Part shown: piece after piece, positions 21,373 to 32,555 of the stretch
Numbering within the stretch: position 1 is the first letter of the stretch
Layout: every line of letters starts with the position of its first letter
Assembly: GCA_015680685.1 (NCBI GenBank)
Contig: MNCI01013830.1
Location: 646,222 to 710,221, forward strand
Length of the DNA: 64,000 bases
From: Gnetum montanum
Taxonomy: Eukaryota; Streptophyta; Gnetopsida; Gnetales; Gnetaceae
Reading direction: 5' to 3'
Notes under the pieces: generated by a model
Databases searched by the model: none
Told to the model about the DNA's origin: nothing
The model's input: the letters and a program-made list of their open reading frames with translations, nothing else
Program-made: the position numbers and the translations under genes

Positions 21373-24300
21373 TGTTGTCGACCGTTTGGGATGCGACCGC
21401 CAATGAGTGTCCTCGAATAGGATTTAGGTGCTTGCTGGTCTCTGGAAACACCAAGGCCTAGATACCTCCAAATAGACTCAGTAGTTAATGTGAGTATGCG
21501 GTAATGAAAAATGAAATGATTGCATTGTGTGTAAACTACAAATGACTTATCTTAAAGAAATTTAGCCAACTTTGCCAAGTACTATGAGTTGTTGAGAGTT
21601 CCTATTTTGTTCAATTGCATAGTCTATGCAGTCCTTATAATACCTACTTGTAACAAATAAAATTTTGCAAAAACATTTGAGCACAAATCCGTGAATCTAC
21701 TTCTAATTTTCCCCAGAGAAAGAAATAGTTCCACAAGAAAACTAGAAATAGAGCAAGATTCAATGGAAATAGAAAGGAAATAAAGTAGATCTGTGTTAGG
21801 ACCTCAAATGTTTAAACAAGGTAAAATGATACGAGTAAACACTTTGCAATAAAGATATCCCAAATTCAATAACTATGAATTGTTCAAACTTCCATGGATC
21901 AAATAAGCAATTTCTTCAAGACAATCCTACTATGCTACCAAAAATTGCTGCGTAAACTATCATGTATGAGATTCCATTTTGGCAAGATAATGGACATCAA
22001 AAATTGCATTCAACAGAACCTTCAAAAGACTTGACAATTTCAAATTGAAATACCATGGAGATTTACTTTAAAGATAAAAGAAGCTATCCTGGTCCCATCA
22101 AAATACCAAAGATTTTCTAAACCCTCTTGACTATTGAATTGTTTACCAGCTTGACTACAAGCAGAGTCTCTCTTACAACAATCTCAATAGCGGTTCTTAT
22201 ACATTGCACAATAATATAATTTACTAGTAAAATTCTCTTAAGGCTTTCAAACACAAGTGCTTCTATGGAAAAATTTTAATAGAAATCTTCTATCATGCAA
22301 CAAGAACAATAAGAGCAATCTAAAAATCCCAAAATTACTTGCCAAGCATGATACTATATAAACCACTAGCTAAAAAATTATAAAAAAATAAAAAAAAATA
22401 AGCATAACTCACAGGACTATGACAAAGAGGCTAAAATATTTTCTTTAGCAAGTCATCTTACAAGAAATCTTTCACAATTTCTTCTTTACAATGCTCTTCC
22501 CAAGACCCAAAGTGTGTTTCCAAGTGAGAGCTAGTAGTCATGATATTCCTTCTAACCCCTGAAGCCTTTTTATAGGGTTCAAAGGTAGTTAGATATCCTT
22601 GCTAACTTCTCTCCCAAGTAAGGAAGTTATAACTTGCCCAACAAATTAGGAGACATTACTTGCCCAACAAGTTAGGAAGTTGTAACTATTTTGGGTGGTT
22701 ATAACCACCATAGAGATAAAAAAAATGCAGGTGACAAGTGTCCCATTTAGTTGCCAAGTGGCCCTTCAATCGTCAAGTGGTCACCATGGAGATAAACAAG
22801 TTGTAGTTGACAAGTGTTGTTTGTAGTGGTTACAAACATCATGGGATTAAGGCTAGGAAGTTATAACTTCCACAAAAAGGTACAACTATAGAAATAAAAG
22901 CTATGGTAACCAAGTGTCCTATTGGATAACTATCCAAAATAACTCCTTAGCATATGAAAATTTTTAAATAAATATTAATACTCTCTTGGTACATAACTAA
23001 GGGTTGTCAAACGTATAGTATCATAATAACAACTAAATTACTTATGTCAAAACCCAAAGTTAATCAAAATAAATGTCATGCTCTGCAACCAGAGCCTCGA
23101 TGTAGTTGTGAATGTGTGGTCAATGATGCCACTGGCCATGATGATGAGGTGCTCCAGGTTTGATATGGAAGTTGTTGTCGATGTTAACATGTAGCAGGCG
23201 TGCTTGATGGTGTGTATGCTTGGAGAATGATGAGGCATATGACGGAGAGTCCTTTATCATGGGTGATGTTGTTAGGAATACCATTTCATCCTTTGAACAT
23301 TTTTCCGCTACATCCGGTGGTGTTGCCATGTACAGACAATGCCCATTTGTGTTTCTTTGGTGTTTTCTGTGGATTGGCTTCACTTTTGGCCACTGGTTTT
23401 CTTGTTATTGGCAACATGGCATGTACTGGTTGGGCTGCACAGGAAATCATTTTCCAAGATGAAGGATACGCTGGTGGAGGATCTACCATTGCTGCATCCA
23501 CAAGTTTCTTTCATGATTTATTTCAAATAGAACAAGTTTAACGACAGTTACTCAAAATCTTTTGAGAATTACTGCAATATTTTTGGCATCATCTAGAAAT
23601 GGACCCATTGGTGTGCCATGGCAAAGACATAGGTCTGCAGCCCTTTTTCCAAATCTCCTAAGTGGCCTCAAGCATTAAGCACACAGACAATAGTGGTGGC
23701 TCTAGGCCCAACGTCATCACCCAAGGATTTCTACATCCAAGCAAAGAATTCGAGGGGGCAACCATTCTAGGAAAAACCAGAAATAATGGAATTCCATAAC
23801 ACAATCTCTTTTCTACACTTTCTAGAAGGCCTACAATGCAGATTCAAGATCTTGGAAACTTGCATACATATATACGAATAAACTGGCAACAAATATATGG
23901 CTTTGAAATCCATGTTTCAACACATGGAAATGGACATGTTTTCCCAGTTCTAGGGTTTGTGAATCGGCATAGGCATTCAGAGCAACAATCCATTTCTGGC
24001 TTGGTCTCTAATGATGAAGCTCTAGGAGATGATGTCTAGGCCTTTCTTGGCTACTTGAACTAAACGCATGAAATGCTCTCTTCTGACAGAAATTAGAACT
24101 ACAGCTTTGTATGGTGGATACCAAGGTTGGCAGAATGCATTCCCTATTTAATCGATTATTCTTCCCAATCCTAAAATGGGATTACCCCTTCCATCAAAAG
24201 GACCTGCAAAGGTTTCATGAACAACAACAGTCATTGGCCTTTCTTCTTGGAGACCATGTAACTGAAACATCGACAAGCAGAATCCTTGAAAGAGATGCAT

Positions 24301-24573
24301 GACAGTTTAGGGCCGAAGATGTGGTTAATGTTATTGTGATTGTAGAGTTCATAATCAAACCCTTCGGGAACCTTGATGGTCCTACTCAGATCACGTCTTG
24401 GATGATGTTAAAATGATAAGGCTCAAAATAAGGCCTTCACATCTCCAGTAAGTCCAGGTTACAAATTGTCGGGATCACGATATCTAGCTCATCTTTTAGC
24501 ACCAAAGTCAGATCAAGGAACACCATTGCTACTAAAAGCTCCTATTCCATATAATGGCCAAAATGTGCCAACA
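21373..24573 (-). mobile_element. Solo LTR D (C/D/E family)
   Basis: D starts TGTTGTCGACCG and ends TGTGCCAACA, with the 5-bp duplication ATATC on both sides (21368-21372 and 24574-24578). No internal region is present, so it is a solo LTR left by recombination. The first 1.6 kb (to about 22980) align with the LTRs of C and with E. The orientation follows C, so sense is the minus strand. From about 23040 to 24535 the distal U3 is unrelated to that of C or E apart from the last 33 or so bases. That part has several open frames on both strands, for example minus-strand 23286-23501, without recognisable domains. Confidence 0.85.
22564..22577 (-). promoter_or_regulatory. LTR D TATA box
   Basis: On the minus strand CCCTATAAAAAGGC is a strong TATA box. 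It is conserved in all four LTRs of the family, which places the transcription start near 22535 and makes the sequence to its right U3. Confidence 0.65.
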
Positions 24574-24714
24574 ATATCTTATTTGTAGAATAAGCAAAAA
24601 AAAACTTCAAGTTCAAAGGATAAATCAAATTATTGGAGCATAGGATCATGAAAGAAAGCATTGGAGCTAGAAAAAGATAGAGAATGTGGACTCATTCAAG
24701 GATGAACAAAACCT

Positions 24715-24726
24715 AAGAAGGGTAGA
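24715..24726 (+). promoter_or_regulatory. Element B polypurine tract
   Basis: AAGAAGGGTAGA lies 1 base before the right LTR of B, as expected for plus-strand priming. The segment from 24574 to 24714 is the last piece of B interior and has no recognisable coding content. Confidence 0.7.
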
Positions 24727-24727
24727 T

Positions 24728-25301
24728 TGTCACATCCCCATTCTCAAATGATGTTGTTGCCCAATGAAGATGATGTCTCTTCATAAGAAGTGTTATTATC
24801 ATCTTAATGAGACCCGAAAGGGTAGTTGTGATTAAGACCTAAAAGGGCATGTTGTAATAATAGGACATGTTTCTTAAGGTAGCCTTTGGGAGTTTGACCT
24901 AAGGCATTTATACCCAGGGTTAGAGTTTGTGCCATCATGGAGTGGTGGAGTCAATATAGGCAAGTTATAGGAAGTTGGGTGAAGTCGAATAGGAAGTGGA
25001 CTAGCCATCCCTTCTAGCTAGGTTATAGGCCTAATCATGGTGGAAGTGCTTAATTGCCTCTAAGGAATAGATGCCAAAGGAAGAAAACCCCAAGGAACAT
25101 CCTCAAAGCACAATCTAGATGTACTTTTTCATATCAATAAAGCATACTTTTCTTTCTCTTTCTACATTTTTCCTATTATTTTTTATATATAATGTTGAAT
25201 ATAACATATTTTTTTCATTTGTTATATTTTATTTGTACACATAATGTCTAATATATTCTATATTTGATGTTTTCCATGACATCTAAGGATGGGACATCAT
25301 A
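24728..25301 (+). repeat. Element B 3' LTR
   Basis: It begins TGTCACATCCCC like the 5' LTR and ends GGGACATCATA, so the terminal CA has mutated to TA. The right duplication copy ATCAA follows at 25302-25306. Similarity to 8829-9404 is continuous. Confidence 0.85.
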
Positions 25302-25306
25302 ATCAA

Positions 25307-26250
25307 CGACATGGTTATCATTAGAAACATACTTCCAAAGCATGGATATATGAAAAACACCACACATTTTTAAAAATGATGAAGGTAAGCTTATGCAATA
25401 TATCACCTATCCTATGTAGTAAAGAACATCAAAAAATCCTATTCTTGATTGTGTCCCATTACAAAGGATTTCTACATGGTCTATTGCATAAGACCTTGTA
25501 TGGTGATACCTTTAGAGTTTCTTGGTAGCTATTATTGTAGGCAAAATCTACCAATCACAACAAACCATCCTAGTTATCTCCAAATGCAAGGTGAAATACC
25601 AAAGTATATTCTTTAACATCTATTTAACCCTCTCAACATATCCATTCATCTAAGGATAATACAATGAAATCAATTTTAATTTAATCCCTAAGTTGTATAT
25701 GAACACTTAACAAAATCGAGAAATGAATTTGACATCATGGTTAAAGAAAATTATGTTAATAATTTCATGTAATTGAATAGTATCATAGATGAATATATGC
25801 ATAACATTCTCCATGCTAACTATAGTTCTCATAGTAAGGAAATGATCTAACTTGGTTAACAAGTCAAAAATAATGTGAATGACATGCTTTTCATCATAAC
25901 CAATAATGAAATGTATATCGATCATATTCCACTTTCAATATAGAATAGTGTGAGGGTACAATTAGCCATGTGGTCACTAATGCTAAATCTTAAAATGTTA
26001 ATAGACTAAGCATATTATCACAAATTCTTGAATCTACTTCTTCATGTGTAGCCACCAATATAACCTCTTTAGCATCTAATAAATCTTCTCACTACTAAAA
26101 TGCATCTAAATTTTATTAAGATGAGCTTTCTTTAACATATGCTACTACAAGGAATTAGGCACCAACATGATTCTTATAATGAAATAACCCAAGCATATCT
26201 ACTACTACCAAAGAATCTTTAGACTATCTAAGCTACTCCTATAAAGAATC
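25307..26250 (-). pseudogene. Element A integrase (decayed)
   Basis: The minus-strand frame at 25707-25925 reads HIIFDLLTKLDHFLTMRT then MENVMHIFIYDTIQLHEI then NHDVKFISRF. This is the integrase core of Tekay/Del-type Ty3/gypsy elements, where the usual sequence is V-D-R-LTK-x-AHF ... RL-HG-x-P ... SDRD-x-(K/R)F. The second catalytic Asp can still be seen in NHDVKF. Many stops and indels flank it. The C-terminal end is at 8606-8828, beyond the B insertion. Confidence 0.75.
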
Positions 26251-27600
26251 ATACTACTACTCTACTTAGACCTCATCTAACATGTTTGATTAAAGTACCA
26301 AGCTATAAATCTTACTAATCATATGATTCAAGGCATTTACGAAAATGTTGCTTTTTATTATCTAATATTATATTGTAAAGTTAAAATTAGCTAATAATTC
26401 AATTCATCTCCTTTAACATAGATTAAACTATGGTTGACTCATCAAGTAATGCAGTGCTTTATGATCAAATCAAATCATCAAACTCTTTTCAAACAAATAG
26501 TAATACCAAATGTTCAAGAAATATACCAACACTTCTAACTTGAGATCATGAGTGAGATAGTGCATCTCATGACATTTTAGCTACTTTGATACACATGCTA
26601 TTACTTTGTCCTCTTACAGGAGAACACACCCATAACCTTCACCTAACACATCAATACAAACATTAAATGATTTACTTAGAGTAGCTAAAATTAAAATAAG
26701 AGTTACAGTCAATCTATCCTTGAATTCATCAAAAGTATCCTAATAATGTGGATCCCATGAAAACCCAAAATCCTTCCACAGAAGCTTCCTAGAAGGTAAA
26801 GTTATATACGAGAAGTTCTTAATGAACATCTTATAATAATCTACCAATCTAGAGAAAATGTGAACCTTCCTAACTTCCTTTGGAATATTTCAATCCTAAA
26901 TAGCTAATATCTTAATGTGATCCACTACTATATCAACCTCTAAAATAACATGTCCTAAGAATTAAATCTCATAGCATCAAAATAAATACATTGAAGGTGT
27001 AGCAAATAACTAATGCTTTCTAAGCATCTATGAAATTGTTATGAATGAACATAATGATAAAATGATTTAGGAAGAATCTTATAATGTTATTCATGAGATG
27101 CATGAAAAATGCAGGAGCATTAGTACATTTAAAAGATAAAATCATAAACTTATAATATTCATACAATATCTTAAAGATTGTTTTGAGGACATCCTCCTCT
27201 TTAATGCAAACCTAATGATATCATAACATCAAATATATCTTTAATAATACCTAAGCTTCTCTAAACTAATAAAACAAATCATCTATGTGAGGTAAAGAAT
27301 ACTTCTTCTTCACCTTCATTTGATTTAATTATTGATAGCTAATGCAAAATATCATGCTATTATCTTAAGTTGTAATGAGGTAAATAGAAGCATCCCAAGA
27401 AGATACAATTGGATTAATCATACCATTATCTAGTATCTCTTATATTTTAAAATTTAATTCAACCAACTTAACAAGTGACATATTGTATGAAACCTTAGAG
27501 AAAGATTCAACAGAAGCTTTGAGAGCAATATCAACATTTAAATCATGCCTTGGAGGTAAACTAAGTAAATTGGAACATAAGAAATTAGAAAAATTATGAA
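26251..27600 (-). pseudogene. Element A reverse transcriptase / RNase H (decayed)
   Basis: On the minus strand the RT begins near 27570 with LSLPPRHDLNVDI ... YNMSLVKLVELNFKI, then NPIVSSWDAS. The block FKCTNAPAFFMHLMNNIIRF (27065-27130) corresponds to FGLTNAPATFM-x-LMN. FIIMFIHNNFIDA (27025-27062) stands at the catalytic F(I/V)DDI position, so both Asp residues are lost. The RNase H part (about 26250-26750) is too decayed to mark motifs. Relative to a normal element the gag C-terminus and protease are missing between 27600 and 27700. Confidence 0.75.
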
Positions 27601-27639
27601 TAATAGGAATCTAATTGAGGTAATGAAATTTTTCTACTT

Positions 27640-28219
27640 TTGCCTCCACCTACTTCAAAGTAATATAATGCTCCTTAAAAGTAAGAAGAAAATCACTTAA
27701 ATAAATGTTACAATCCTTCAAACCATGTGCCTTCTCCTAGGTAGCCCACTAATAACTAGTAGAACTTTTGAATTTGTAGGTTGCTAATCAAGGTTGCTAT
27801 GTAGAAGTATAATTTATTAACTTGAAGATCTTTATAATTTTCTCTAGCCACTCTATAATAGTAGTAGGATCCTTTGCAACCTAAAAGGTAGGTAGCCCAA
27901 CCTTGTGGAATTACTCCATAAGATTACACTTCATTGGTCTTCTACCATTGACTACCACTACCTAAAGAAATTATTATTGACAATGAGTTTAAGTTCTGAT
28001 TTATATGCTAATATAGGAACTATAATACATATAATTTAATATTAACTTTATTAATCTCCTCATTCATAGTATAAATAGGAGTAAGAGTAATAAGCTTTGC
28101 TTGGAAATCTATCATGAGCTCCTCCATTTGACATGAACGAGATCAAATATTGACCTTGGATCACCACGCCCAACATCTATCCTCCTACCATAACCACAAC
28201 CACATATAGCACCTGCCAT
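27640..28219 (-). pseudogene. gag: Element A gag N-terminal half (decayed)
   Basis: A likely start ATG lies at 28217-28219 (minus) with MAGAICGCGYGRR. Further down, DPTTIIEWLEKIIKIFKLIN followed by QP-x-LATYKF (about 27760-27860) matches the gag pattern DP-x-x-A-x-x-W-L-x-x-x-E-KIF ... VRLATYML. The domain ends abruptly and RT sequence follows within about 100 bases, so zinc knuckle and protease have been deleted. Confidence 0.6.
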
Positions 28220-28261
28220 AGCTAGACACAATAACATGAAATAAGAAAATCATCAAGTATA

Positions 28262-28274
28262 CTCTTTGATACTA
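28262..28274 (-). promoter_or_regulatory. Element A primer binding site (tRNA-iMet)
   Basis: On the minus strand TAGTATCAAAGAG resembles TGGTATCAGAGC, the initiator Met tRNA primer site, just inside the 5' LTR that starts near 28278. Two or three substitutions reflect age. Confidence 0.55.
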
Positions 28275-28277
28275 CTT

Positions 28278-29009
28278 AGTAACATCTTCCTTTATAGACT
28301 TATATTAGAAAGCATTACATTGTGTATGAAACCCTACTAAATGATTGGTCATGGTAAGAAAAATAAAATTCATAATGAACTAATGTAATGATAAGGAAAA
28401 GAAATGAAAATACTATGAACTATGTCTGGAAAGAAAAGAGGGTATAATCAATTAACAAACACATAAATCTAAAAATACTCATGAATATTTACCTATGACA
28501 AAATATGCTCAATCATACATAAAATTCATAATACAAATACATGAAATATGTAAAAGAGAATAATCTAATGCTTGTTAATGAAATGTCATAATAATGATAA
28601 AAATAAAAGAATAATCCTAGAAAAATAAATATGCCTAAAATTCAAAATTGGTAGAAAACACTAAAGGATCTCCTTGCTTCACTTACCCTCATGACCTATA
28701 AATAAGAGAAGGGATCATTATACCCTAAGTGAAAAGCTTTAGTATCTCCCTTAGCTAAATTGAGGGCAACTCTCATAATGGCTAGGTAAAGACATGTTGG
28801 TGTGCAAAATAAGTCAATAAGCATAATAATTCAAACAACATGAAGCATAATTTATACATCAATTTAGACAAATCCAAACTAAGGTGAATCATCAACTCCA
28901 CTCATTAACCCTCTAACAATCAAGCTAACATGTACTACACATAGTTTCAGATATGCTAGTTGCTATTTTATGTACTCTTTAAAATTTCTGAACCAAATGC
29001 CAGACTATC
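28278..29009 (-). mobile_element. Element A 5' LTR, first part
   Basis: The sequence right of the primer site should be the 5' LTR of the minus-strand element A. It is interrupted at 29010 by element C and resumes at 41423. A possible TATA or splice-donor region occurs near 28690-28705 (CCTATAAATAAG). I could not align this part with the left copy at 7205-8605, which seems to lack it, so the assignment is by position. Confidence 0.4.
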
Positions 29010-29223
29010 TGTTGGCGACCGTTTGGCACGCGACCGCCAACGAGTGTCCTCGAACAGGATTTAGGTGCTTGTTGGTCTCTGCCAACACCAAGGCCCAGAT
29101 ACCTCCAAATAACTCAGTAGTTAATGTGAGTATGTGTGTGTGCTGTTGCGACATGCGGTTGTATGAAATGTGACAATTTCGTTGTGTGTGAACTAAAAAT
29201 GACTTACTTTAAAGAGATTCAGC

Positions 29224-29224
29224 N
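29224..29224. other. Single N, probable collapsed gap
   Basis: The N sits where the left LTR of C abruptly skips about 150 bases relative to the right LTR. It most likely marks a gap closed at unknown length. Confidence 0.6.
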
Positions 29225-30116
29225 GTTTCCCCAGAGAAAGAAGTAGTTCCACAAGAAAACTAGAAATAGAGCAAGATTCAATGGAAATAGACAGAAAAGA
29301 AAAGAAAGCAGAGTTGTGTGGATCTCAAATATCTAAACAAGGTAAAATGACACGAGTAAACACTTCACAATAAAGCTATTCCAAATTCAATATCTACGAA
29401 TTGTTCAAACCTCCAAGGCTCAACCAAGTAATATCTTCAAGACAATCCTACTGTGCTACCAAAAATCGCTGCATAAACTACCACGTACGAGACTCCACTT
29501 TGACTAGACAATAGATGCCAACGATTGCATTCAAACAGAACCTTTAAAAGACTTGACAATTTATGATTGAAATAACACGAAAAATCAATTTAAAGATAAA
29601 GAAGCTATTCTAGTCCCATCAAAATACCAAAGATTTTCTGAACCCTCTCAGCTACTAAATTGTTCCACGGCATGACTACAAACAGAGGCTCTCTTCCAAC
29701 AACCCAATAGCAGTTCCCAAACATTGCATAATAACGAAATTTACTACTAAAATGCTCTTAAGGATTTTATTCACTAGTGCTTCTATGGAAAAATTTTAAT
29801 AGAAATTTCTATTAAGCAACAAGAACAATAAGAGCAATCTAAAAATCCCAAAATTACTTGCCAAGGATGATACTATCTAAACCACTAGATAAGCAATTTA
29901 AACAAAACAAAAAATGAAATGCATAACTCATAGGACCATGACAAAGAGGCTGAAATCTTTATTCTAGCAAGCCATCTTTCAAGAAATCTCCTTTACAAAT
30001 CTTCTTTGCTCCCAAGTGTGAGAAGTGAAGTCCTTCTTATGTGATGATATGAGACCTCCCAAAAGTCCTAATGTGATGATGATGATAAGTGATGATCCTC
30101 TCCCTTGACCCTTGAA

Positions 30117-30130
30117 GCCTTTTTATAGGG
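30117..30130 (-). promoter_or_regulatory. Element C 3' LTR TATA box
   Basis: CCCTATAAAAAGGC on the minus strand, identical in the right LTR (39680-39693) and in D and E. Confidence 0.65.
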
Positions 30131-30891
30131 TTCCAAGGTAGGTAGGGAAGTTACAATTTCAAAATATCCCACCTAACTTCTCTCCCAAGTCACTTAGCCA
30201 ACCAATTAGAAAATTACTTACCCAACAAGTTAGGTGGTTACTTGCCCAACAAGTTAGGTAAGTTACAACAATTTTGGGTGGTTTTTAGCAACAAAAAAAG
30301 TTGGGGAAGTTGACAAGTGGCCTTGGTTATTAAAGTATAATCTAAACAAAATACATAGGGATACAAGCTATAGTACTCCATACATGTTTATCCCTTTGAT
30401 TTTACTTCTTCCAAATGAGATGTCAAGTCTTCTGAATGATGTATAAGGAAGTTGCAATTTTCAAATATCCAAAAATATCTTCAATAACATCTCTCCTAAC
30501 TTTCCTCTCAAGTAACCTGACTAACCAATTAGAAGATTACTTTCCCAACAAGCTAGGAGAAAGTTACATAGTTATGAAGAGAAAATCTGCAACTGACAAG
30601 TGTTTACATCATACATGATACAAGAATTTGGCCTTTGCATATAATTTAAATACCTAGGTAAGTATCCAACATTTCAATAATTATTTTTGCGGCTATGTTT
30701 CATTTGTTAGAAATATAATTATTTGTAAAATTAACCTTATGAAACAGTAAATATGCTATCTTTGGGGGAGGGTAAATATTTTTCAAGTGTTAATGTTTTC
30801 CAACGTGGTTAACCACGTTACTTTGCTTCCTCTGTGTGTGGTCCTTCCTTCCGCAATTTGCGTTGCTTCCTCCTCCGGACTGCTCCGTCCG

Positions 30892-31023
30892 TTATTTTCC
30901 CTGCCACCGCTCTACGTCGGATTGGCCCAAGGTCACGATTGCCGCTGTCGATTTGTGGCTGACGTCGCCAAAACCCTGCCGCTGCTTTGCTGCCGCCATC
31001 CTCGCGTCTCCCTCATCTGCCAT
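30892..31023 (-). other. GC-rich 43-codon ORF in distal U3 of C
   Basis: On the element's sense strand an ATG in a good context (GCCATGG) opens a 43-codon frame that begins MADEGDARMAAAKQRQGFGD and ends with WQGK and TAA. The right LTR has the same ORF at 40455-40586, also 43 codons, with five amino-acid differences. The GC content is far above the rest of the element and it is absent from D and E. It looks like a captured first exon or 5' leader of a host gene, but I cannot name the gene and coding function is unproven. Confidence 0.35.
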
Positions 31024-31830
31024 GGCTGTGTCATCTATTGAACCCCAAAACACGATTGCAGTTTGAATAGCTTTTTCGTAGAGCTCAGCATCAGTTACTC
31101 ATATCAACGGTGCAATAACTTGAATTTGAGAACCCCCTGCAATGGTGTCTTGACCCTATTCGTGGGCAGCGTCCAAGTTTGGCACATCCATATTTTATTT
31201 GGTATTTTTTTGCTGGTAACCGTCCTGGATTGTAGGCATAGGCATGGGCGTAGCAACCGGCTGCGTTCTGACCCTGTTTGATTCATCCGCTGTACTCTTT
31301 GGCCAGGAGATTAAGTTCGCGGCAAGTGTTTGACAAACTTTTAAGTGGCATATGAAGGGATTTCTGGCATTTTCTTGGAAACATTTTAGCAGCAAGCATC
31401 ACTGCGTTTTTATTGCCATTGATACTACATTTTTCTCTTGGTTCTTTAATCTTGTTTCTGACAGTATTCAGTAACTGTTTCTTCTAACACAGAGTTCATT
31501 TCCTGTGTTCTTTGGCTTTCATAATTCAGAAAACTTTCATCATTATTGAAAACTCTTGGTTTACCAAAATAACCACATCATTTTTGAATGTTATTTATCC
31601 TTGATATATTTGTGGTCAGGCCCTGTATATTCCCTGTCTGCCACCGTTACTGAGCCAATCCAAGTTTGTAATGTGCTGAAATATCACATTCTTTGCCCAA
31701 TGTAAGGTAAAAATCAAATATGTGTTTATCATCATAAAACTCATCCAAATCTTAAACACCTATTTCATTTTTATTCTTCTTAAGCAAACTGAAACTCCTG
31801 CTCCATGTAGTGGCTAAAAATGTGCCAACA

Positions 31831-31846
31831 GCTCTGCCCCCAAAAA
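31831..31846 (-). promoter_or_regulatory. Element C polypurine tract
   Basis: TTTTTGGGGGCAGAGC on the minus strand abuts the 3' LTR. The adjoining 31847-32040 is AT-rich 3' untranslated sequence. Confidence 0.7.
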
Positions 31847-32042
31847 CTTAAATAAACTTATGTAACTACATTTCAAGCTAAAAAATATTGAAATTTTCAT
31901 TGAGTTTTTTACATTCAAAAGAAATCTTTTTCTTGAGGAAAATTCCCATTTAACATAAGGATTAATGGGACAAAAACCTCATTCCTAAGAGAAAAAATCA
32001 AACTGTACATAACAACTATACATTATCAAGTCCTTCAATGGA

Positions 32043-32555
32043 CTATTCTTGGGATGGAAACTGAATTGTGAGGGTTACCCTAATGGGAATCCTCATCTCC
32101 TTCACCTTTTCATAAGAGATTTCTGATGTGATGTAGGCGGTCTTGTTATCTTCTTGTTTGGTAGAGCTCTCACCTTGATCTAGTGAAGCTTTCTCTTCAA
32201 CCTTTTCCTCATTTTCTTGTTTGGAAGAGCTCTTTTGTTCTTCTCCATTGCTTCCTTCATTTTCTTCTTGAGAGGCCAAAGCTTCTCCCCATCCCCATGA
32301 TGACTTTTCATGAGTTGGTGGCTCTTATTCTTTTTCCTCATCTTTGGAGCAATCTTGATATTACCCCCAAACATTGGACTCAATATCCAAACCCCAAGTA
32401 AGAAAGGAAAATTCATCGAATAGCCAAGCCATAAAGGGACATTCCTTTGGAGCTCCACAAGATTTAGCCTTTAGATAGGCCTTCAAAACATGCTCATGGA
32501 AACATCCCATCACATATGGAATAAAAGGCTTCCTCATGGCTCTCTTAAACTCCAT
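32043..32555 (-). pseudogene. Extra 3' ORF of element C, acidic tail
   Basis: Between integrase and the polypurine tract the minus strand encodes an additional protein in two frames. The first part (32361-32555) starts MEFKRAMRKPFIPYVMGCFH and includes CPFMAWLFDEFSFLTWGLD. The second (32043-32279) is strongly charged, rich in Glu, Lys and Ser (for example KQENEEKVEEKASLDQG), and ends PIRVTLTIQFPSQE. A frameshift or stop near 32355 and another near 32280 break it. I recognise no domain. Tat-group elements are known to carry extra ORFs, but this one resembles none I can name. Confidence 0.45.

Larger units (their letters stand above)
8829..25301 (+). mobile_element. Element B: non-autonomous LTR retrotransposon
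   Basis: B is bounded by two related LTRs (8829-9404 and 24728-25301) in direct orientation and flanked by a 5-bp duplication ATCAA (8824-8828 and 25302-25306). The element sits inside the pol of element A. It has a primer binding site matching initiator Met tRNA after the left LTR and a polypurine tract before the right LTR. After subtracting the nested F and D insertions its interior is about 4.8 kb and shows no gag, protease, RT or integrase, so it needed enzymes from elsewhere. It carries an intronless CCR4-like gene fragment and two 21-22-bp minisatellites. LTR divergence is visible, so it is not young. Confidence 0.85.
29010..31830 (-). repeat. Element C 3' LTR (left copy)
   Basis: It starts TGTTGGCGACCG and ends TGTGCCAACA. 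It aligns almost base for base with 38430-41422. A block of about 150 bases present at 38640-38785 is missing at the single N (29224), which suggests an assembly gap rather than a real deletion. The minus-strand TATA box is at 30117-30130. Distal U3 contains an unusually GC-rich segment at 30830-31040. Confidence 0.9.

Noticed and set aside
23200-23541. 113-codon plus-strand frame in D with a hydrophobic segment
   Set aside because: It lies in the variable U3 of a solo LTR with overlapping frames on both strands. No domain or codon evidence supports a gene, so I kept it only as part of the U3 observation.
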